NCBI GenBank assembly: GCA_029224185.1
Contig: CM055190.1
Span: 16,061,320-16,125,319, forward strand
Length of the DNA stretch: 64,000 nt
DNA from: Karalla daura
Lineage: Eukaryota > Chordata > Actinopteri > Chaetodontiformes > Leiognathidae
Reading direction: 5' to 3'
Shown here one piece after another: positions 26,411-38,476 of this stretch. The first letter of the stretch is position 1. The number at the start of each line of letters is the position of its first letter. The notes below the pieces were generated by a model. That model worked only from the letters and a program-made list of their open reading frames with translations, made no database searches and was not told the DNA's origin. The position numbers were made by a program, and so were the translations under genes.

Positions 26411-28079
26411 CCATCAGCCACACCCGGTGCAACAGTGTAATCCACACCAACCCGCCTTCCTTTCTTCCTTCCTCACTTTCTTTCCTTCCATCTATTTAAT
26501 ATGAATGATCCTGGAAATCAGACAAAGATGGACGCAGCAGGGGGAGGTCACATCCAGGATCATTACGACACTGACTCATCTCGCACCAGATGGCTTCCTT
26601 TGTGTCGGCGTGCACGTGCGTCCGTGTGCATATTGAGCAGCATGCCTGTGAGAAGCTGTGACAGGAGCAGAGCAGGGGAATGGAAGAAAAGATGACCAGA
26701 GATGGTGAGAGGTGCCCACACAGCGGGGGTTGCTGCTGGGTCAGGATGAATCGCCCTTCCACCAGCTCGCTCCACGCCAGTCGCTTTGGAGTCAATCCAG
26801 CTCCAGACGCCTCTGGTGAAAACAGAGCTGACCTTTTCCAGCACGCAGAGCCGCAGGATATGGACTCCTAAAGGGTTGTGAACCTCGTCTTGGCATTACC
26901 TTCCTGTGATTTTTATTGTTTTCTCTTGTTGTGGAGTGATTTAATCAGCACAGTGCAGTCAGGGTTCTCTGAAATCTGTTTTTTTTTTTGCTTTTCTTGC
27001 TTTATCCCCTCCAATCCATGCTGGTTTGCTTTTCAACAAATGGGTCCGAGCAGAGGGGGAAGCCTCTTGGACAGTTTTGACTTCAGGTGTTCACTCACTG
27101 CCACTTCAACATAGATGGAAACATCAGAAAAAAAACCCTCAGCCCGCTCTGTCATCACCTTCCTCCTACACAGCTCCTTCTGGCTGCTTCCATCAAACTC
27201 AGCACCCTGGCCTTGGCACGCAAGTGTATTACACTGGTGGTGCAGGAACCAAAGCTTATTTTATTGCAGCAGTTACTGTGAGTTTCTCAGAACGAGCTCA
27301 TCAACTAAATGATTGTAATGAAAATGTGACACTGGAGACATCAGGACAGTTTCTGCAGCCCACACGGCTGTCTCCCTAAAAGATAAAGTGATTCATTTTG
27401 TTCAGAACCACCAATATCAGAAGCTGTCTGTCATCCTGGAGACAGCTTGCCAATATTAATGTTATCCCTTTATCCGTCTCGTATTTCATCTGATAAAGCA
27501 AAGAGAAGAAGAGAAGAAGCTGACGGTGTATTTCGTGTGTTTTGATCATGGCTGCCTGTGTAACTCTGCTCCCCAAAGAGTATGACTACATTTTCTAGCT
27601 CGATTTCAGGCCAAAACTTAGACTTAGATAGATACTAACTTTTATTCTTGGATTTGCAAAAAAATTCAGGAATATACCTGGGAAATATCCAATAAAGTAT
27701 CCTGATGAGGGTGAAACATGAAACAGGAACAAATAAGAAGATGAATCAAATCATCACGCCACGGCTGAAGTCATCTCAATGAACTCGTTCATTTAATTCT
27801 GTCTTTAAAATCTCTCTCTTCAGAGACAGAGCAACTTCTGGCTGCCTTCATTTTTTCACATTATGACCTTATCCCTTGGTACTGGAAAGAGACTGCTTCT
27901 CCGAAGCCAATCTCCCCTCTAATGCTAAATTTTAGAAGTGAAGGGAAATTGGAGCTGGAAAAGCAGACAAATAAAGGCGAGTGTCTCTCCTCTGTGCTGT
28001 TTGTCACAGGCTCCAGCATCCGAAGCGAGCTGCGGCAGAGCTGCCACAGTAATGAACGATGCCTCCCAGGCTCCACGTG

Positions 28080-28260
28080 CAATTAAGGTTAATTAGCAAA
28101 TGCATAGTCCCCTTTAATATTTGTTGGCTGTGGATTATTGGGCCTCTGTTTGACAGAAGGGCACCCTATGGACCGCCAGTCAACACACACTGAAGGTGAG
28201 GTGACGCCAATAAGTGTAATTAGCTTACATTTGTTCTCTGTTGCGAGGCCAATCACTTGG
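28080..28260. promoter_or_regulatory. enhancer-like block with homeodomain/POU-type motifs
   Basis: ggttaattagcaaatgcat combines a TAATTAG core with a POU/octamer-like half. Another gtaattagctt follows at about 28217. Inference from motifs only. Confidence 0.2.
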
Positions 28261-29984
28261 CTTCACTCTGCTCCACAGACTGGATTTGCACCAATGGGAG
28301 ATACCGGAGCTTGTTAAAATGACACTGCGCCTTCCCCTGATGCAGCTTCTGCTGTGGGTGGATGTACATTATAATGTGCCCCGGCTGCTGACACGCTGTC
28401 ACATATTCCATGTGTGTGCACAAGGACAGGACTCTCGTGAGGTCCTGGAACAACACATCTGCCACAGCTTCCTCACATATTCCAGCAGCTTGTCAGGGCT
28501 ATTAAGTTATTTGTAAAATGTCTGTTGTGAAAAAAAGGAGAATGTGGGGTGTTTTTAAAAAGAAAGAAAGCTTGTTTTTTGTTTTTTTTTTCAAATAATT
28601 AATGGATGCCTCACTTGTTTATTCCAGCATTGGCTCCTTTATTTGGCTCTGACGTTTGTGAAGGATTTTGCTCACAAGAGACCGAGCCTGTCGCTGCTGT
28701 AGCTTTTCCATCATCGGAAAATGTTTAGATGGTTCACAAAAATAGCAGTTGTTCTAATGCAGCCTTTCTCTGTTGCCTTTGTATTGTTTGCAGATTATAG
28801 ACATATGGTACTGGACCTGGTTAAGACACCAGCTGATTCAATTCTGATATCTGCTGTCTGGCTCTGGATTATTGTTGTTTTCAGTAGTAGTAGTGATGGT
28901 ACAATACGACAGTGAAAGTAGGATTAGTCAGATTTATACTGTGGTATTCAATTAAGCTGTAGAATAGTAAATACATTTCCCCATCGCTATAGTTTTTGGA
29001 ATTATGTTTTGTTCCAGCAGATAAACGTCTGAAGTCATCCATGAATCTAACTGAGCTATAACCCATAACCATGACAGTAAAGCTCCTGCTCCTGAGTATA
29101 AAGGCCATTAATTTCTGACTATATGTCACTTTTTACCACAGTCATGAATCACACAGGGATTTTGTTCTGCCCATTCCATTTAATTATTACAGTGCTTTAT
29201 GCTTTCCCAGCAAACGTTTCCATTTGACATTGTTGACATGGTCGCCGTGTACACCAGAGAGACACCTTAAACGCAGGATACGGTGTTAGATAGTCAAATG
29301 AAGCGGCTCGTATTACATCAAAGTGCCATAACCTTCAAAATGATGGAAACACTCAATAGGAGGCACTCGTTCCATGCTGGCAGGCGCCGCAATTACTGCA
29401 CGGCGCTGTGGGGGATGAAGGTTGCAACCTAGCACAAATAACACTTAAAACTTTCTGTCTCCTCGCTGACTGGTCCAGTTTTATTTCAGCGGAGCGTAAT
29501 CGATGATCCTCTGCGTGTTAACTGGGATGAATGGGGAAGGGGTGAGAAGGGTTCACTGGCAGAAAAACTCAAAGACCTGAATTTGTCAGAGGAATCGAGG
29601 GCAAGGGAAGTTTATTTGTAGAGCTCTTCAAAACCGAGGCAATTCTGCTTGAGGGAAAGTTTCTGCGTCTAAACTCCTCTCATGAGGTGGCATTCGGGTG
29701 CTTTCGAGCAAGACAAATACAAGGCTGCATCCGTCTGCAGTGCAGGTCATGACCAGCACTGTGCACGGTGTTAGGCTGATTTACATGTTTCTGAAGAACA
29801 ATACTCACTCTGTTTATTCCCCAGATAGCGACAGAGCAGCATTCATTGCTAATTGATTTGTTTTTTGTTCTTGTTTTCACCTTCCCCTGAGAGCCGTACT
29901 GCAGTCCACCTAATTGTCCTTACAGGATGTCTGATGCACGTAATGCATGCAAGTAAGAAATAGATATAGTGAAATAAACAATCA

Positions 29985-30020
29985 ATAAGTTCCATATAAT
30001 CCATAAGTTCCATATAATCT
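29985..30020 (+). repeat. 18-bp tandem duplication
   Basis: The unit ataagttccatataatcc is followed directly by ataagttccatataatct, with one difference. It looks like a recent local slippage event. Confidence 0.8.
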
Positions 30021-30093
30021 TACAAGAGCTAGAGAGATGGGTGATATGCTCTGTAAGATCACTGTTAATTCAAATTGTGCTACTGTAATATAC

Positions 30094-30098
<5 letters not shown>

Positions 30099-30134
<36 letters not shown>
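30099..30134 (+). repeat. AT microsatellite
   Basis: About 18 AT units, preceded by a degenerate AT-rich lead-in. Confidence 0.95.
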
Positions 30135-30137
<3 letters not shown>

Positions 30138-30589
30138 GCTTTTTTTCAAAGTTTCATACTTTAGGGCTAAAAAAAAAGATACAAGCTTCATAAGATAATA
30201 GAAACAACGAGTTTACCAATAAATACTGCTCTAGGTTCTTCAGACTATAAAGTGATGATTGCAATAGTGTATGTAGTATTAGTTTAAGCACTAATTAAGA
30301 GGTCAGTAGGAGAAGGTTAAAAAGAGGGAAGCACACAGGCAGTGTTAGTTGAAAGCTCAGAGAGGAGATGCTCTTGGAAGTGGGATCATATGAATGGCAG
30401 CCATAGTTAGGCCATTTGAGGCTCCTGCAGTCCTCCCCCCTCAGACGCTCTTGTGTTTAACAGCCAATAGAACGACTCGTCCATTTGCTGTGGAATCATT
30501 GTGGAGATTGATGACAGGTATTAAGTCTATAGCCGTGTCATACCTCAGTTTTGAATATAAAATTAGCTGTAGGGAATAATGTTTTCATA

Positions 30590-31110
30590 TCAGCTGCTAA
30601 TCTGTTCTCGTTGCTGCTGCCTGACGGCCGTTACTGTCGATCCTCTGCGGCTGTACAGACTGCGGGCTGCGAGGCTTTTTCACTTTTATAAACTCCCTCC
30701 TTTCCTGGTATTAATGTAGCGCAATATTATTTTGGTGGAATGGTTAAGCGTGTCATTTATTCATTACCTGGCCAATCCCCACCAGGCTGCACCTCGGAGC
30801 TGTCAGGCGCGCCCACAAGCCGAGGCCGTAATAAGATTTTAAGAGTCTGTCATTAATAATGCTGTGCTGACGCGACGCGAGACTGATCTATCCCGGTTTG
30901 TGGGTTTGTGGGCCGCCATCATTAGGCAGGATGGTAGCAAGGCGGTTGACTCGCTCTGCTCTCTCCTCGATTGGCCGTTTCCTTATGCTTTCAATTGCTG
31001 CGAGTCTCCGACAAGACTGTCAATCATCCCTCTGACAGCTCATCTGCCCGGTCGCCGCTGTCATCCCCACTCTGTTGTTCACTTAAGGCCGCCGCAGACA
31101 GCTCGCTATT
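30590..31110. promoter_or_regulatory. enhancer-like CpG-containing block
   Basis: A unique block with scattered CpGs (gacggccgtt, gacgcgacgcgag, gtcgccgctg) and AT-rich homeodomain-like sites (gtcattaataatg). The 82-codon frame here has no family resemblance. Regulatory DNA is the more likely explanation. Confidence 0.25.
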
Positions 31111-32379
31111 AGACTGATGCTCAGGACAGATTAATGCCTTAAGTGGCTCTAAAGATGCTTCCTGATGCACAGGCACGAAGCTCAATCTGATGTGGAACCC
31201 CTGCTGAGACACATCGCTTCCCACGCAGTTTGTTTGATTGAACAGGGGGCGAAAACAAATGGTGTAAAAGCTTAAAACTTTGTTGTTTGTAATCTGCGGG
31301 ACTTCAATGTAATTTTCCGATTCAGTCATTAGTGACGCTTCCGTCACATTTATGTGCAAATTTTAACTAAATTCCCAGAAAAAGCTGCAAGATGAAAATG
31401 TTAATTATTTAGATTCATTCATTAGAATTGGCCGCATCTAATTTAACAGTCGATCTGTCTAATTCTCCAGGCAGGTGGCGTTTAATATTTGCAGAGGAGC
31501 AGAGCACAACGTGAAACCTCAGAATGGTCAAAATATGTAGAAAGCATGATGAAAAAAGTGAATTTATGTACATTTCCAGTATTAATTTCAATATTTCTTC
31601 TCGTTGCGTCACACAAATTATTTTGTCTTCTATTTCCTCTCACAAATTGAAAATGCACTAGAAAGCAAGGGGACTGAAGTACATTGACTTCACTTTGCAC
31701 TAGAATCTGAGTGCATAGATGCCTCCATGTGAAGTCTGAGTTTCAGAGAACGGAGAACCAAAGAGGAAATGTTTCTTCATGAGGCATGAAATTAATAATC
31801 AGTCTAAATAGGCTGCTATAGTGTCTTTTCAATCTACATGTACGATTCAGGAAGCTTGGTAATTAATAGAAAAAGTTTAGATGATCAGTAAAGACATGAG
31901 GGTATTGTGGAGATTGCATTCCTAGATGCCCTCATTTATTTTTGCAGATTCACTTTAAAGAAAATGCCATCTGGAATATGTTGACCAGCTTTTATTTGGA
32001 GGAGGCAGCGTTGAAGATGAAAAGAAGACATTCAAAAGGGAAATCTTTGATGCCGTTACTGAGGGGTCAAGTTCTGGTTTTGATTGAGTTTTTGGTACGT
32101 TTAAGCTAAAAAAAAGTGGAGAAAAAATTACATCTGTGTCCTGGTAGAAGATTTCAAGTTCAATAATCCTGCGGCCATCTCAAACCAACGTATTAGGATA
32201 AAATGTCAAAAATGAGACCATCAAAACAGTGAACGATGAAGCGTTAGCAGTGAGACAGAAAATCAGGTGAAACTGATTGAACAGCCTGTGGTTAGTAGGC
32301 ACTCCATGATATGAATGACTGACCCCAGTGCATGAATAATTATAGTGTGAGAGACTGTGGAGAATGTCTCAAGTCTTCC

Positions 32380-32650
32380 CACTTCTCGCTCTGTTTTATT
32401 TCATTGTCATAATTGGGTCACATTTTGTTCTGTTGCACTGCACTGCTATTCTTTCTCTGATTCTTGTGCTATTTGGTTTTTCTTACTCACTTTCTCCCTT
32501 TTTGTTATTGTCTCTTTTTTTGTCTCTGCCCCTTGTTGTCATTTCTTCACGGCTTCTCTCCCTCTCACCCCACTCTCCATATCTCGCTGTCTCTTTCTTC
32601 TTTTTCTTTCTTTTTTATGTCTCTTGTTTTTTTGTTTACGCCCCACGCAG
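32380..32650 (+). other. long pyrimidine-rich tract ending in an acceptor-like AG
   Basis: About 270 bp strongly enriched in C and T on the plus strand, ending acgccccacgcag at 32650. The three overlapping open frames (99-120 codons, rich in F, L and S) follow from this composition and are not convincing proteins. The tract could serve as the polypyrimidine region of an acceptor (see next feature). Confidence 0.5.
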
Positions 32651-32745
32651 CCCCACCAGGGTGGTTGTCGATGTTGCGCAAACTGCAGAGCTGGTTCACT
32701 GTCATAAGTCCACTGTCAGCCACTGAGCAAGGCTCTGAGTTCAAA
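32651..32745 (+). other. candidate 95-bp exon (unproven)
   Basis: The segment lies between an acceptor-like cacgcag and a donor-like AAA|GTGAGC at 32746. One frame is open throughout, with an internal ATG (32671) reading MLRKLQSWFTVI and onward. It ends on a whole codon, so it is phase-compatible with the chst8 terminal exon (about a one-in-three chance). It has no full-length membrane anchor, so it is not a convincing chst8 N-terminus. It may be a 5' untranslated or lncRNA exon, or chance. Confidence 0.2.
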
Positions 32746-32780
32746 GTGAGCCCCATTCAATAACACAGATCTCCCATAGA

Positions 32781-33060
32781 GACGGCGTTCTCGCAACGCA
32801 CCGCCGGCCAGACTCCCGCTCGGCCGGAGCCCTCATCAGTCGAACCTGCTTTTCATGCAACATCAGAGCTGTCAGTCGATGCAGCCGCTGCGGTTAGAAG
32901 TCGGCCCGAGTTGTGCTGCACGATCTCATGCGGCACAACACGGTGGAAAACAAGACGACGACGACTCCTCTGCCCGACACGCGAGCAGCCACAGTGAGAG
33001 GGAGAGGCATAACTGCTCTCACTCTCTCATTTGCGGGGCCTTTCGCTGCTGCTGTGAGCG
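32781..33060. promoter_or_regulatory. CpG-dense patch (small CpG-island-like)
   Basis: By eye I count about 24 CpG dinucleotides in 32781-33000, the densest patch I noticed outside the coding exon. It includes ccgccggcc, ctcggccgg and a gacgacgacgac run. No TATA box is obvious. The site could be a promoter on either strand, for an upstream exon of chst8 or for a non-coding RNA. This rests on composition only. Confidence 0.35.
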
Positions 33061-34621
33061 CCATGGTAAAAATAAGCTGCAGATTTTAGGTCAGAGACAT
33101 CAAACAGCCGGCAGCACAATAGCAGTAGTTTCAAACTGACATGCAGACAAAGTGAAAACTTTTTGTAATGGCTGCCCATCAGAGCTACTCGGCGGCCTGT
33201 GTTGATCAACAATGTTGATGTACAACAATGTACAAGAACTGTAGCAAGAACAATAATTTGGCCTCCCCATGAAAACCACAATATATGTTGAGAGCAACTG
33301 ACCAAAAACAAGCAAGACCCAAGCTATTTCTGTTGAGTTGCCTTTTAGTTAGTAGCTTGTAGGTATCTTTTATTTGTAGGATCAGATCAAATGTGTTTGC
33401 TGTGGTTGACATTTGTCTTCCATTCAGAAGACAAAACGTATTACTTATTACATTATAGCACATTGTATATTTCATAGTTTTGTTATATTTGCAAGTTGTT
33501 TCAGTATCATTTTAAAGTCGCATTAAAATATTGAAGCATTTTCCATCAGACAATTAAAAAATCAGAAAATCAGCCTCTCACTCAAGAGTGTCACTCATGT
33601 TCTTCCTGCCTGGTTGTCATCAGTTCCTGTGAACTCACCCACAGTTTTTGTCCCATTAACCAGACAATGCAGTTCGCTCCAGCACTTTTCACTCAAGGGT
33701 AGAGAATCTGGACACAGTCGTGGTGAATGATTTCAGCTAATAGTCTACTGCTGCTAGTCTCACACTGTGTGTCCACATCAGTAAACTGTGTTCATAGTGC
33801 TGTGTCAGTGCTGATAGTTGGAGTTTCTTGTTTTGCCTCTTAGAGCAAATAAGATTTTAATATGTCGTCATATTTCATTTCAGCCTCTAGAAAAGACATA
33901 GGGCTGGATTAGTTTCTGTAAAGTAATGTTCATTTAAAAGTAGAATCAAAACAAATGAGTGCATTTCAGAACTAACAATTAGCACAATATAGGCACCAGA
34001 TAACTTTCAGAAAAAATGTGAATTGCCCGTTTAGAGATGTCAACTCAGGACTTTTTCTGAACTCAGATTATCTCAGAATATTTACAGTATACAGACAAAG
34101 GTACAAACATCTGCAGGTGGATGTGTGTAACAGAAAAGCTGAACACACCTTCACATACCTGACAGCAACTGAGGAGAGTCTGGGTTAAAGAATAGGCAAT
34201 GTCAGTGGGGAGTTAAGAGTGTGAAGCTGCAGTCGGCTGAATTTTGAGAGCTGCGTTTTGATGGATCGTACGACATCACAAAACCCACCACGCAACTTGA
34301 CAGAAACTCCGTTGTGAGAGCATGAACGTGCTTAAAACAAGCAGCATCTTCTGTGTGAGCAACTCGGTCCAAATAGTAAATATAAGCAATCCGGACACCT
34401 CATTCTCACTCCCCAGGCAACAAGTATTGACAGTGCCTTTTACAGAGAGAACAAGGTACACTTTAGTGCCTGTATTAGACACACTAGACTTAAGTGATAA
34501 GTCCAATGTAAATGTGTCTATGTCGATAATAGATACTTAAAGTAAAGCGATAAAGAAAGGCTGAGAATGGACAAAGGTGGGGCAAATGAAGGCTTTGAAG
34601 GCTCTCATATGAGGCCAGCAT

Positions 34622-34690
34622 TCATTTACATTTACATTATATTTATACATTAAGCACATGCTTCTATCCAAAGCAACTTACACAGGACAT
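34622..34690 (+). repeat. fragment of a second widespread teleost repeat (family B)
   Basis: The segment tcatttacatttacattata followed by agcacatgcttctatccaaa and gcaacttacacaggacat closely resembles a very common fish repeat core (catttac..., agcagacgcttttatccaaa, gcgacttacaa). Only the core is recognisable. The family name is not assigned. Confidence 0.6.
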
Positions 34691-35470
34691 ATTCAAGAAA
34701 CATTGGAAGAAAGATCTAGTGTGAAAGTAACAGCTTTACATCCTGTAGACTGCCAGGGAACGTGAGGAAAGGAGTGTAGCTATAAGGTGCTCAAGTATTT
34801 TTGATACCCAGACATAGGCTAATGGAGACATTAACCTCATGCAGTTGGGTTTACACTGGAGTTATCTGAGAGCCTGTTGTGTCACAGACTGATGCACTTG
34901 ACCTAAAGCCAGCTGCTGACCTGTGGATGGAGACAATTAATCACAGGCTCAAACAAGGACTGCGAGGTGCATCTTCATCATCTGGCATGGAAGCAGGAGG
35001 CTGAGGGGGATGACGGAGAGGGAGATATTAAGACATATGGGGTATCTCCTGGTACTCGTAGGAGCACTTGCCTGAAACAATTCTGTGTAATCCAGATCTA
35101 TAGATGTGCTGCTAAATCATGTAAAAACACTAGACTGACTACAGGTGTGCTAAAGGCTCTATATAACTCATCCACAGAGAAGGTGACAATCAGTGCAGAG
35201 ACACTCAAAGCTCAAACTGCGGACATGTTGTTCCTTCAGGGATGCCCCTGTGATCTAGCACCAGTGTTGAAAGACCAGAGCGTCTATACCTATATATTAT
35301 TTATTCAAGCTCCATTCAATTGTCATTTATAAGGTATTGACTAGTTTTATGCCACATTCAGCTTCCCTCTGCTTCCCTCTTCTTCACCTCCTCCAAGCAG
35401 CGGCCCATGACTGAATCAGGCTTGAAAGATTGCTGTAGTTTTACAATTTGTGCAAACCTAAATCAGTTGG

Positions 35471-35474
<4 letters not shown>

Positions 35475-35526
<52 letters not shown>
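35475..35526 (+). repeat. TC microsatellite, 26 uninterrupted units
   Basis: A 52-bp perfect TC tract and the longest pure dinucleotide run in the window. The lack of interruptions suggests an actively mutating locus. Confidence 0.97.
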
Positions 35527-35533
<7 letters not shown>

Positions 35534-35959
35534 CCAAGTGACAAAGAAGTGGTGCACTTTAGCCATTTAGATTCTTTTGTGCTCCTCTTTCTGCTTTTGT
35601 TCATGCTGCTCTGAGATGTTAATCTCACTTTATGTATTCTTAAAGTGAGCAGCGTGCAGATAACACAGAGAAGTGCAGCAGAGTCAGAGAGGGAAAGCTC
35701 TGCAATTATTAGTAATGTCATTTCAAGTTCAAGCTGCCGTCAGGGTATTGACCACAAATGCTTTGTGCTTCCATCTCATGTCACTCTCACGACTCTTGAA
35801 ACTTAAGATATGGCTGTGGTTTAAGCAAAGGGGGCATTTAGTGGAATGAGCTGCTCGTTCACAAAACCACGGCAGAAAATGTTTCTGTGACAGTCACGGA
35901 GGATTGGAAAGTTATTTTATGTATCTGTGTCTGCTTTAAGCTGTGTATAGGCAACTTAA

Positions 35960-36040
35960 TCCACTGCTCCATCCATCCATTCATGTTATTGAGCCTGTTT
36001 TATATACAAGCGGTATCACAGGTCGGCAGGCCATTACATG

Positions 36041-36084
<44 letters not shown>

Positions 36085-36170
36085 TGGGGCAATTTAAAGT
36101 GTCCAATTAACCCGAACATGCACATTTTCAGGACTGTGAGGGAACCTGGAACAGTGCTAAACTACCAGTA
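35960..36170 (-). repeat. teleost interspersed repeat (family A) with expanded CA tract
   Basis: The segment starts with ctccatccatccattcatgt and continues to a CA tract at 36042-36082. It then runs through ggggcaatttaaagtgtcca, attaacccgaacatgcac and ttcaggactgtgagggaacc. The order matches the copy at 21765, but the internal CA run is far longer. Confidence 0.8.
36042..36082 (+). repeat. CA microsatellite inside interspersed repeat
   Basis: A 41-bp CA run embedded in the family A repeat at 35960-36170. Confidence 0.95.
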
Positions 36171-36224
36171 ACTCATTACTTATTATTCATTGAATGTTCC
36201 TTTTTTTTAGAAATTGCTCTACAG

Positions 36225-36325
36225 CCGTGATGCACTTGAACTGGTGACCTGTCCAGGGTGTATTTGCTGCCTGTGTCTCATGCGCACTGGATACAAAGCA
36301 GGTCGAGAAAACGAGTGACTTACTG
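36225..36325 (+). repeat. teleost interspersed repeat (family A), 3' fragment, opposite orientation
   Basis: Family landmarks gaactggtgacctgtccagg and gtgtatttgctgcctgtgtc are followed by a degraded ggatacaaagcagg tail. It lies about 55 bp from the minus-oriented copy ending near 36170, so the two sit tail to tail. Confidence 0.65.
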
Positions 36326-37123
36326 TACACATACAAACCAGCTGTGCTTTGGTTCGTGTCAGATTGGATTTATTTCCTGACCAGCTACATCTTCATACCT
36401 GCAAGCAGAAGTTCAGGGATTAACATGCTCTATATTAGGATCTTACCTGTGGCTGGGGGGAGGCTGCTTTGGAAGAGTAACTTGTAAATACAATAAGAGA
36501 GACGTAGGTGCTATCAGAAGAAACATGTTAGTGGGAGCAGTGATCTTATCTTGGCTGTCAGGTTGGGATGAGGCTGTGTTTCGCAGATGGCCAAAGCAGT
36601 CTTTCCCCTCAGGTGGACACAGCTGACAGACGGCCGGAGAGAGTTCACCGCTGGCATGAAACTCTCACTCCATTTCATTTGCCATGTTTTTCCTCTTTCA
36701 CTCTCACTCCCTCTCACACATGCTTCTTTGTTCCTATCACGCTCGTATCTCTCATCCTCATTCCCTCTGTTGCCTTTGCTGTTTAAGCACATTTTCGCAT
36801 CACATCTGTCCCTCCTCAGTCTTGCACTCTGGGAATAAATCGGTCTCTCTTTCCTGTCTTTGTCTCATCTGATTTCACTCTTCTTCTTCTTCTTCTTCCT
36901 CTCCTCTCCCATCTCTGACAAGATATATGTTTGCCCTCCCACCCTCATTCACACACGCGCACACATGCACCGATGCACACATCCCCTTCTCTCTTTCTGT
37001 CCATCTTATCTGGATCTCTACCAGCCCGGCAGTTCTGGCCCGTTGCCTGTCTTCCTTGGGGGAACACAGCTGAGCGGAGAGAAAAGAGAGGCAACGCTTA
37101 AAGCCTGGCTTTCCTAGGCTGAT

Positions 37124-37126
<3 letters not shown>

Positions 37127-37170
<44 letters not shown>
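37127..37170 (+). repeat. CA microsatellite, 22 units
   Basis: A 44-bp perfect AC run followed by tcacacatatatacac. Confidence 0.95.
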
Positions 37171-37176
<6 letters not shown>

Positions 37177-38444
37177 ATATATACACCACTCAGGGATGTG
37201 CATGGGGTCACACATGAGCATTTTACTTCTTGTAACTTGACTAAATTGCGGCTCTGAATGATGCATTTTACTGACGCTCCACTGTATTTTTTTTTAAATG
37301 AATATGAGTTAATTTATTTGTTCTTACCATTGAAAGTGATTGAATAGTTTAGATTGTGCAGAATAAACCATTTCAACAAAGTAGCCTTGCAGAAAAACAA
37401 GAGTACTGGTAAAAGAAGGTGGCGGTGTGTGCTGTAGCCCTCCCAACGGTGGCGCAGAGCAGACAGCTAACCTCTAAAAGGTGACATTTGTTAAGTGAAA
37501 GAAGTGTTGCCTGGCAGATCGCTTCCTGACAAATTCAGAGAGACCTTGCCCGACAAGCAAGTGTCAGGAAAAAGTTTTGACGTTCTGTATCTGTGACTGG
37601 CAGAGACTGTGTTCAGTCAGAGAGGAAGGACACATTTGTTTCAGTTCCAAATGAATTCATGTCTTTTATCTAAAATATTCATTTGATATCTGAAGCAATG
37701 ACACTTTGGTTACTACACATCCTGCTGAGATAAGCAAATGTCACAGCAAGCGCACAAAGGACCAATATGCCAATAGTACAGAAGCAAAGTGTATGTGAAT
37801 GCGTGTGAGTTCAGTTTTTTCTATCATTTCTGTCCAGTTCCTTCTGTTCATCTGGTCTCTACACGCTGAACCCTCAGAAGGAAACAACACAAGAAAATAT
37901 TTATTCATAACTACTTGCATGCAAAATGGAGACAGATCAACAATGTTTATACTTAATAACTTGTGGGGAGTACAATATGTCAGTTCACACTATGAAAATG
38001 GTTTGTGAAAAATTTGTCAAAAGGAAAGCATAGTGTTCAATGTTTGTGGCCAATATTTAGCTCTAATTGAGTAATACATGAATATTTACTTTTGCTCAAG
38101 AGGAGGTTTAATGACAGTTGTACGGTTCTCTCTGGGAAAACTCCAAAGATATGATAGCAGCATTATCTGTAATTACCGGTGCTTTAAACGAAACATTACT
38201 GGTTTGGTTTTAAACAATAGACTAGGAAATAATCATTATGCATCTAGTAAATGGCACATCACAATTACATGGAGCCGGCTACTTTCCGCCAGCTCTAACA
38301 AACACACGCGGCTCTCCTCTGTGTTGGAACGATCATAATTGAGGCTCCGTTGCTTCATTCTCACAGCGATTAACAAGGCGACAGAGATCGGCGCAGAAAT
38401 CCTGCCTGCACTCAGGCACCCTGAAGGGCAATCACTAACCTCAA

Positions 38445-38476
38445 GTGTGCACACAAAGAGCGCTTTGTGTGCACAC
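38445..38476. repeat. perfect 14-bp inverted repeat with 4-nt loop
   Basis: The arm gtgtgcacacaaag and its exact complement ctttgtgtgcacac flank agcg. Each arm contains its own GTGTGCACAC palindrome, so the site is a palindrome within a palindrome. It lies in CA-rich DNA, which may have seeded it. Confidence 0.75.

Larger units (their letters stand above)
25061..32379. other. non-coding stretch with enhancer-like blocks
   Basis: Higher CpG and more balanced composition than the left third, with the blocks at 26.0, 28.1 and 30.6 kb listed separately. A related piece at 31300-31500 has a POU-like tatgtgcaaatt. No exon recognised. Confidence 0.5.

Noticed and set aside
32364..32726. Hydrophobic 120-codon frame resembling a multi-pass membrane protein
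   Set aside because: The F/L/S-rich composition follows from a pyrimidine tract readable in several frames; no conserved motif.
35458..35721. Arg-Glu repeat frame on the minus strand
   Set aside because: Produced by the TC microsatellite.
36875..37189. Minus-strand frame with Cys-Val and Glu runs
   Set aside because: Translation of a CA tract and a CTT/CTC-rich tract, not a protein.
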